Positions 62,811-64,000 of a DNA stretch of 64,000 bases are shown one piece after another. The stretch spans positions 4,814 to 68,813 of the forward strand of contig NZ_PKKM01000005.1 in the NCBI RefSeq assembly GCF_002847525.1, given 5' to 3'. Under the pieces are notes generated by a model. It had not been told where the DNA came from. It made no database searches and saw only the letters and a program-made list of their open reading frames with translations. Positions within the stretch are counted from its first letter, which is position 1. Each line of letters begins with the position of its first letter. Position numbers and translations under genes: made by a program. Source of the DNA: Schaalia odontolytica. GTDB lineage: Bacteria > Actinomycetota > Actinomycetes > Actinomycetales > Actinomycetaceae.

Positions 62811-64000
62811 ATGACGAAACGAACTCCCGTGCGCGATTGTGGGGAAACCATAGCGCCCGGCGAATCGGCTCGTCCTTTCGCTCGATCAGTGGTGTCTGCG
62901 GCCCTGTCGAGGGCCTCTTCGGTGGAACTTCAACCCAGCCTTGACGCCGTCGGGACGCCGGCCTCGGGCGGGCACTGGGTCGTCGTCGACCTCGAGACGA
63001 CAGGCCTGGGCGCGGGTGCCGAAATTACGGAGATCGGCGCGGTGCTCGTCCGCGACGGAGCGGTCGTGGACGAGTTTTCTTCCCTCGTCAAGCCCTCGCG
63101 TCCTATCCCGCCGTTCATCACGTCGCTGACGGGCATCACGCCCGCGATGGTCGCAGACGTGGACCCGATCGCGGCCGTCCTCGAGCGCTTCATGGAGTGG
63201 TCAGGCCTTGGAACGGAGGACTCCCCCGTCCTCGTCGCGCATAACGCCTCCTTTGACGTGGGGTTCCTGCGCCGTGCGGCCCGTGCGTGCTCACGCCCAT
63301 GGCCGCGCGTGCGCGTCGTCGATACGTTGGCACTCGCTCGGCTCGCCCTGCCACGCCCGCTCGTGCGCAACCACAAACTGGGCACGGTCGCTTCCTACTT
63401 TGGTACCGCCACCGTTCCCGAACACCGGGCGCTCGGAGACGCTCGCGCGACAGCTGAGATCCTTCTTGGCTTCATTGACCTGCTCGCAGGGGCGGGGGCA
63501 ACCGATGTCGAGGACCTCATCGCCCTGACGGACCAGGCTCCGGCCAGGCGCCCGACGACGCCTGACTTCGTGGCTGACCTGCCCGCTTCCCCCGGTGTCT
63601 ATCACTTCATCGACACCGCAGGAGACACTCTTTACGTGGGATCGGCCTCGTCGCTGCGCTCGCGCGTGGGCAGCTACTACACGAAGGGCGAGAAGCGGCC
63701 GAAGGTTCAACGCATGGTGTCCCTGGCCGCGGGGGTGCGCCCCTATCCGACCGCGTCGATTCTCGAGGCGCGGATCCGGGAGCTGCGCGACATCAAGGCT
63801 CTTGCGCCGCCTTACAACTCCGCGTCGAGGCGCCAGGGATCCCAGCACTGGGTCATCGCCGAGGCCGGCCGCCCCCGCGTCGTTTCGTCCGTCACGCTTG
63901 ACGACCTACCCCGCGCCCTCGGCCCTTTCGGCACGCGTGCGCATGCCTTGCGAGCTTCCGGGGCAATCGAACGGGTGGTGGCTCAGTCCGATTCCGACAG
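62811..64000 (+). CDS. DEDDh exonuclease fused to a UvrC-like GIY-YIG domain, cut by window edge
   Basis: The first 396 residues are present; the frame is open to base 64000. An N-terminal arm of about 55 residues precedes the DnaQ-like exonuclease: VVVDLETTGLG (first Asp and Glu), LVAHNASFDVGFL, and HRALGDARATAEIL (His and last Asp). A GIY-YIG nuclease module like the UvrC N-terminus follows from about 262: SPGVYHFIDTAGDTLYVGSASSLRSRVGSYY, with SILEARIRELRDIK. Rv2191 of M. tuberculosis has this architecture. ATG 62811 lies 7 nt after TAGTAT (62798-62803), without a Shine-Dalgarno. Role in repair is inferred. Confidence 0.9.
   Translation, partial: MTKRTPVRDCGETIAPGESARPFARSVVSAALSRASSVELQPSLDAVGTPASGGHWVVVDLETTGLGAGAEITEIGAVLVRDGAVVDEFSSLVKPSRPIPPFITSLTGITPAMVADVDPIAAVLERFMEWSGLGTEDSPVLVAHNASFDVGFLRRAARACSRPWPRVRVVDTLALARLALPRPLVRNHKLGTVASYFGTATVPEHRALGDARATAEILLGFIDLLAGAGATDVEDLIALTDQAPARRPTTPDFVADLPASPGVYHFIDTAGDTLYVGSASSLRSRVGSYYTKGEKRPKVQRMVSLAAGVRPYPTASILEARIRELRDIKALAPPYNSASRRQGSQHWVIAEAGRPRVVSSVTLDDLPRALGPFGTRAHALRASGAIERVVAQSDSD

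Overview
This window is a 64 kb stretch of core chromosome from a high-GC Gram-positive bacterium. Several gene families seen here are essentially actinobacterial: DUF3052, DUF3145, DUF2469, an Rv2175c-type wHTH protein, a PASTA kinase, polyphosphate glucokinase and class II DAHP synthase. Many blocks follow the gene order I remember for Mycobacterium tuberculosis and Streptomyces. A PPi-type phosphofructokinase, a cytoplasmic alpha-L-fucosidase and overall gene content point to the Actinomycetaceae (Actinomyces/Schaalia-like, probably host-associated). That placement is inference. I see no phage, transposase, integron or CRISPR.

Layout. 1-6.1 kb: argG (cut by the left edge), argR, a flavodoxin and pheST, all on minus. 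6.2-9 kb: panB, map and ppgK on plus. 9.0-9.4 kb: RNase P RNA on minus. 9.4-11.7 kb: yaaA and a fucosidase. 11.7-18.1 kb: a minus Nif3/coiled-coil pair facing lipB-lipA-AMP ligase, then an NDH-2 with an apparent iron box, then tRNA-Val. 18.3-25.6 kb: DUF3052, aceE, a flavin reductase, aspA, an acyl-carrier-like protein without its serine, DUF3145 and def. 25.6-38.6 kb: a long minus block with proS, ispG, rseP, dxr, two DivIVA-motif proteins, rlmN, cdsA, frr, pyrH, tsf and rpsB. 39-48.9 kb: a degenerate LytM protein on plus, then xerC, dprA, comM, yraN, DUF2469, rnhB, lepB, rplS, trmD-GNAT, rimM, a KH protein and rpsP on minus. 49-55.4 kb: amidohydrolase, ffh, ftsY, a small membrane protein and the primary sigma factor. 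55.5-64 kb: prenyl synthase, the Rv2175c-like protein, PASTA kinase, class II DAHP synthase, PPi-PFK, PlsC and an exonuclease/GIY-YIG fusion cut by the right edge.

How the genes fit together. Lipoate synthesis (lipB, lipA), pyruvate dehydrogenase E1 and NDH-2 lie within 8 kb and serve pyruvate oxidation. dxr, ispG and a prenyl synthase serve isoprenoids; cdsA and plsC serve phospholipids. ffh, ftsY, lepB and rseP handle membrane proteins. A phosphate-economical glycolysis is suggested by ppgK and PPi-PFK. Many genes are translationally coupled by ATGA/GTGA overlaps.

The strongest non-obvious signal is regulatory. At least thirteen starts lack a Shine-Dalgarno sequence and instead have a -10-like hexamer (TANNNT or GATAAT) exactly 6 or 7 nt before ATG/GTG, the expected layout of leaderless mRNAs. 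A second signal is a matched pair of DnaA-box-like sites, 30 bp apart, upstream of both the LytM-like gene and the yraN-comM-dprA genes. Several proteins look like family members that lost key residues: the ACP-like protein, the DUF164 protein and the LytM protein. I did not find a clear novel multi-gene system; the novelty is in these smaller observations.
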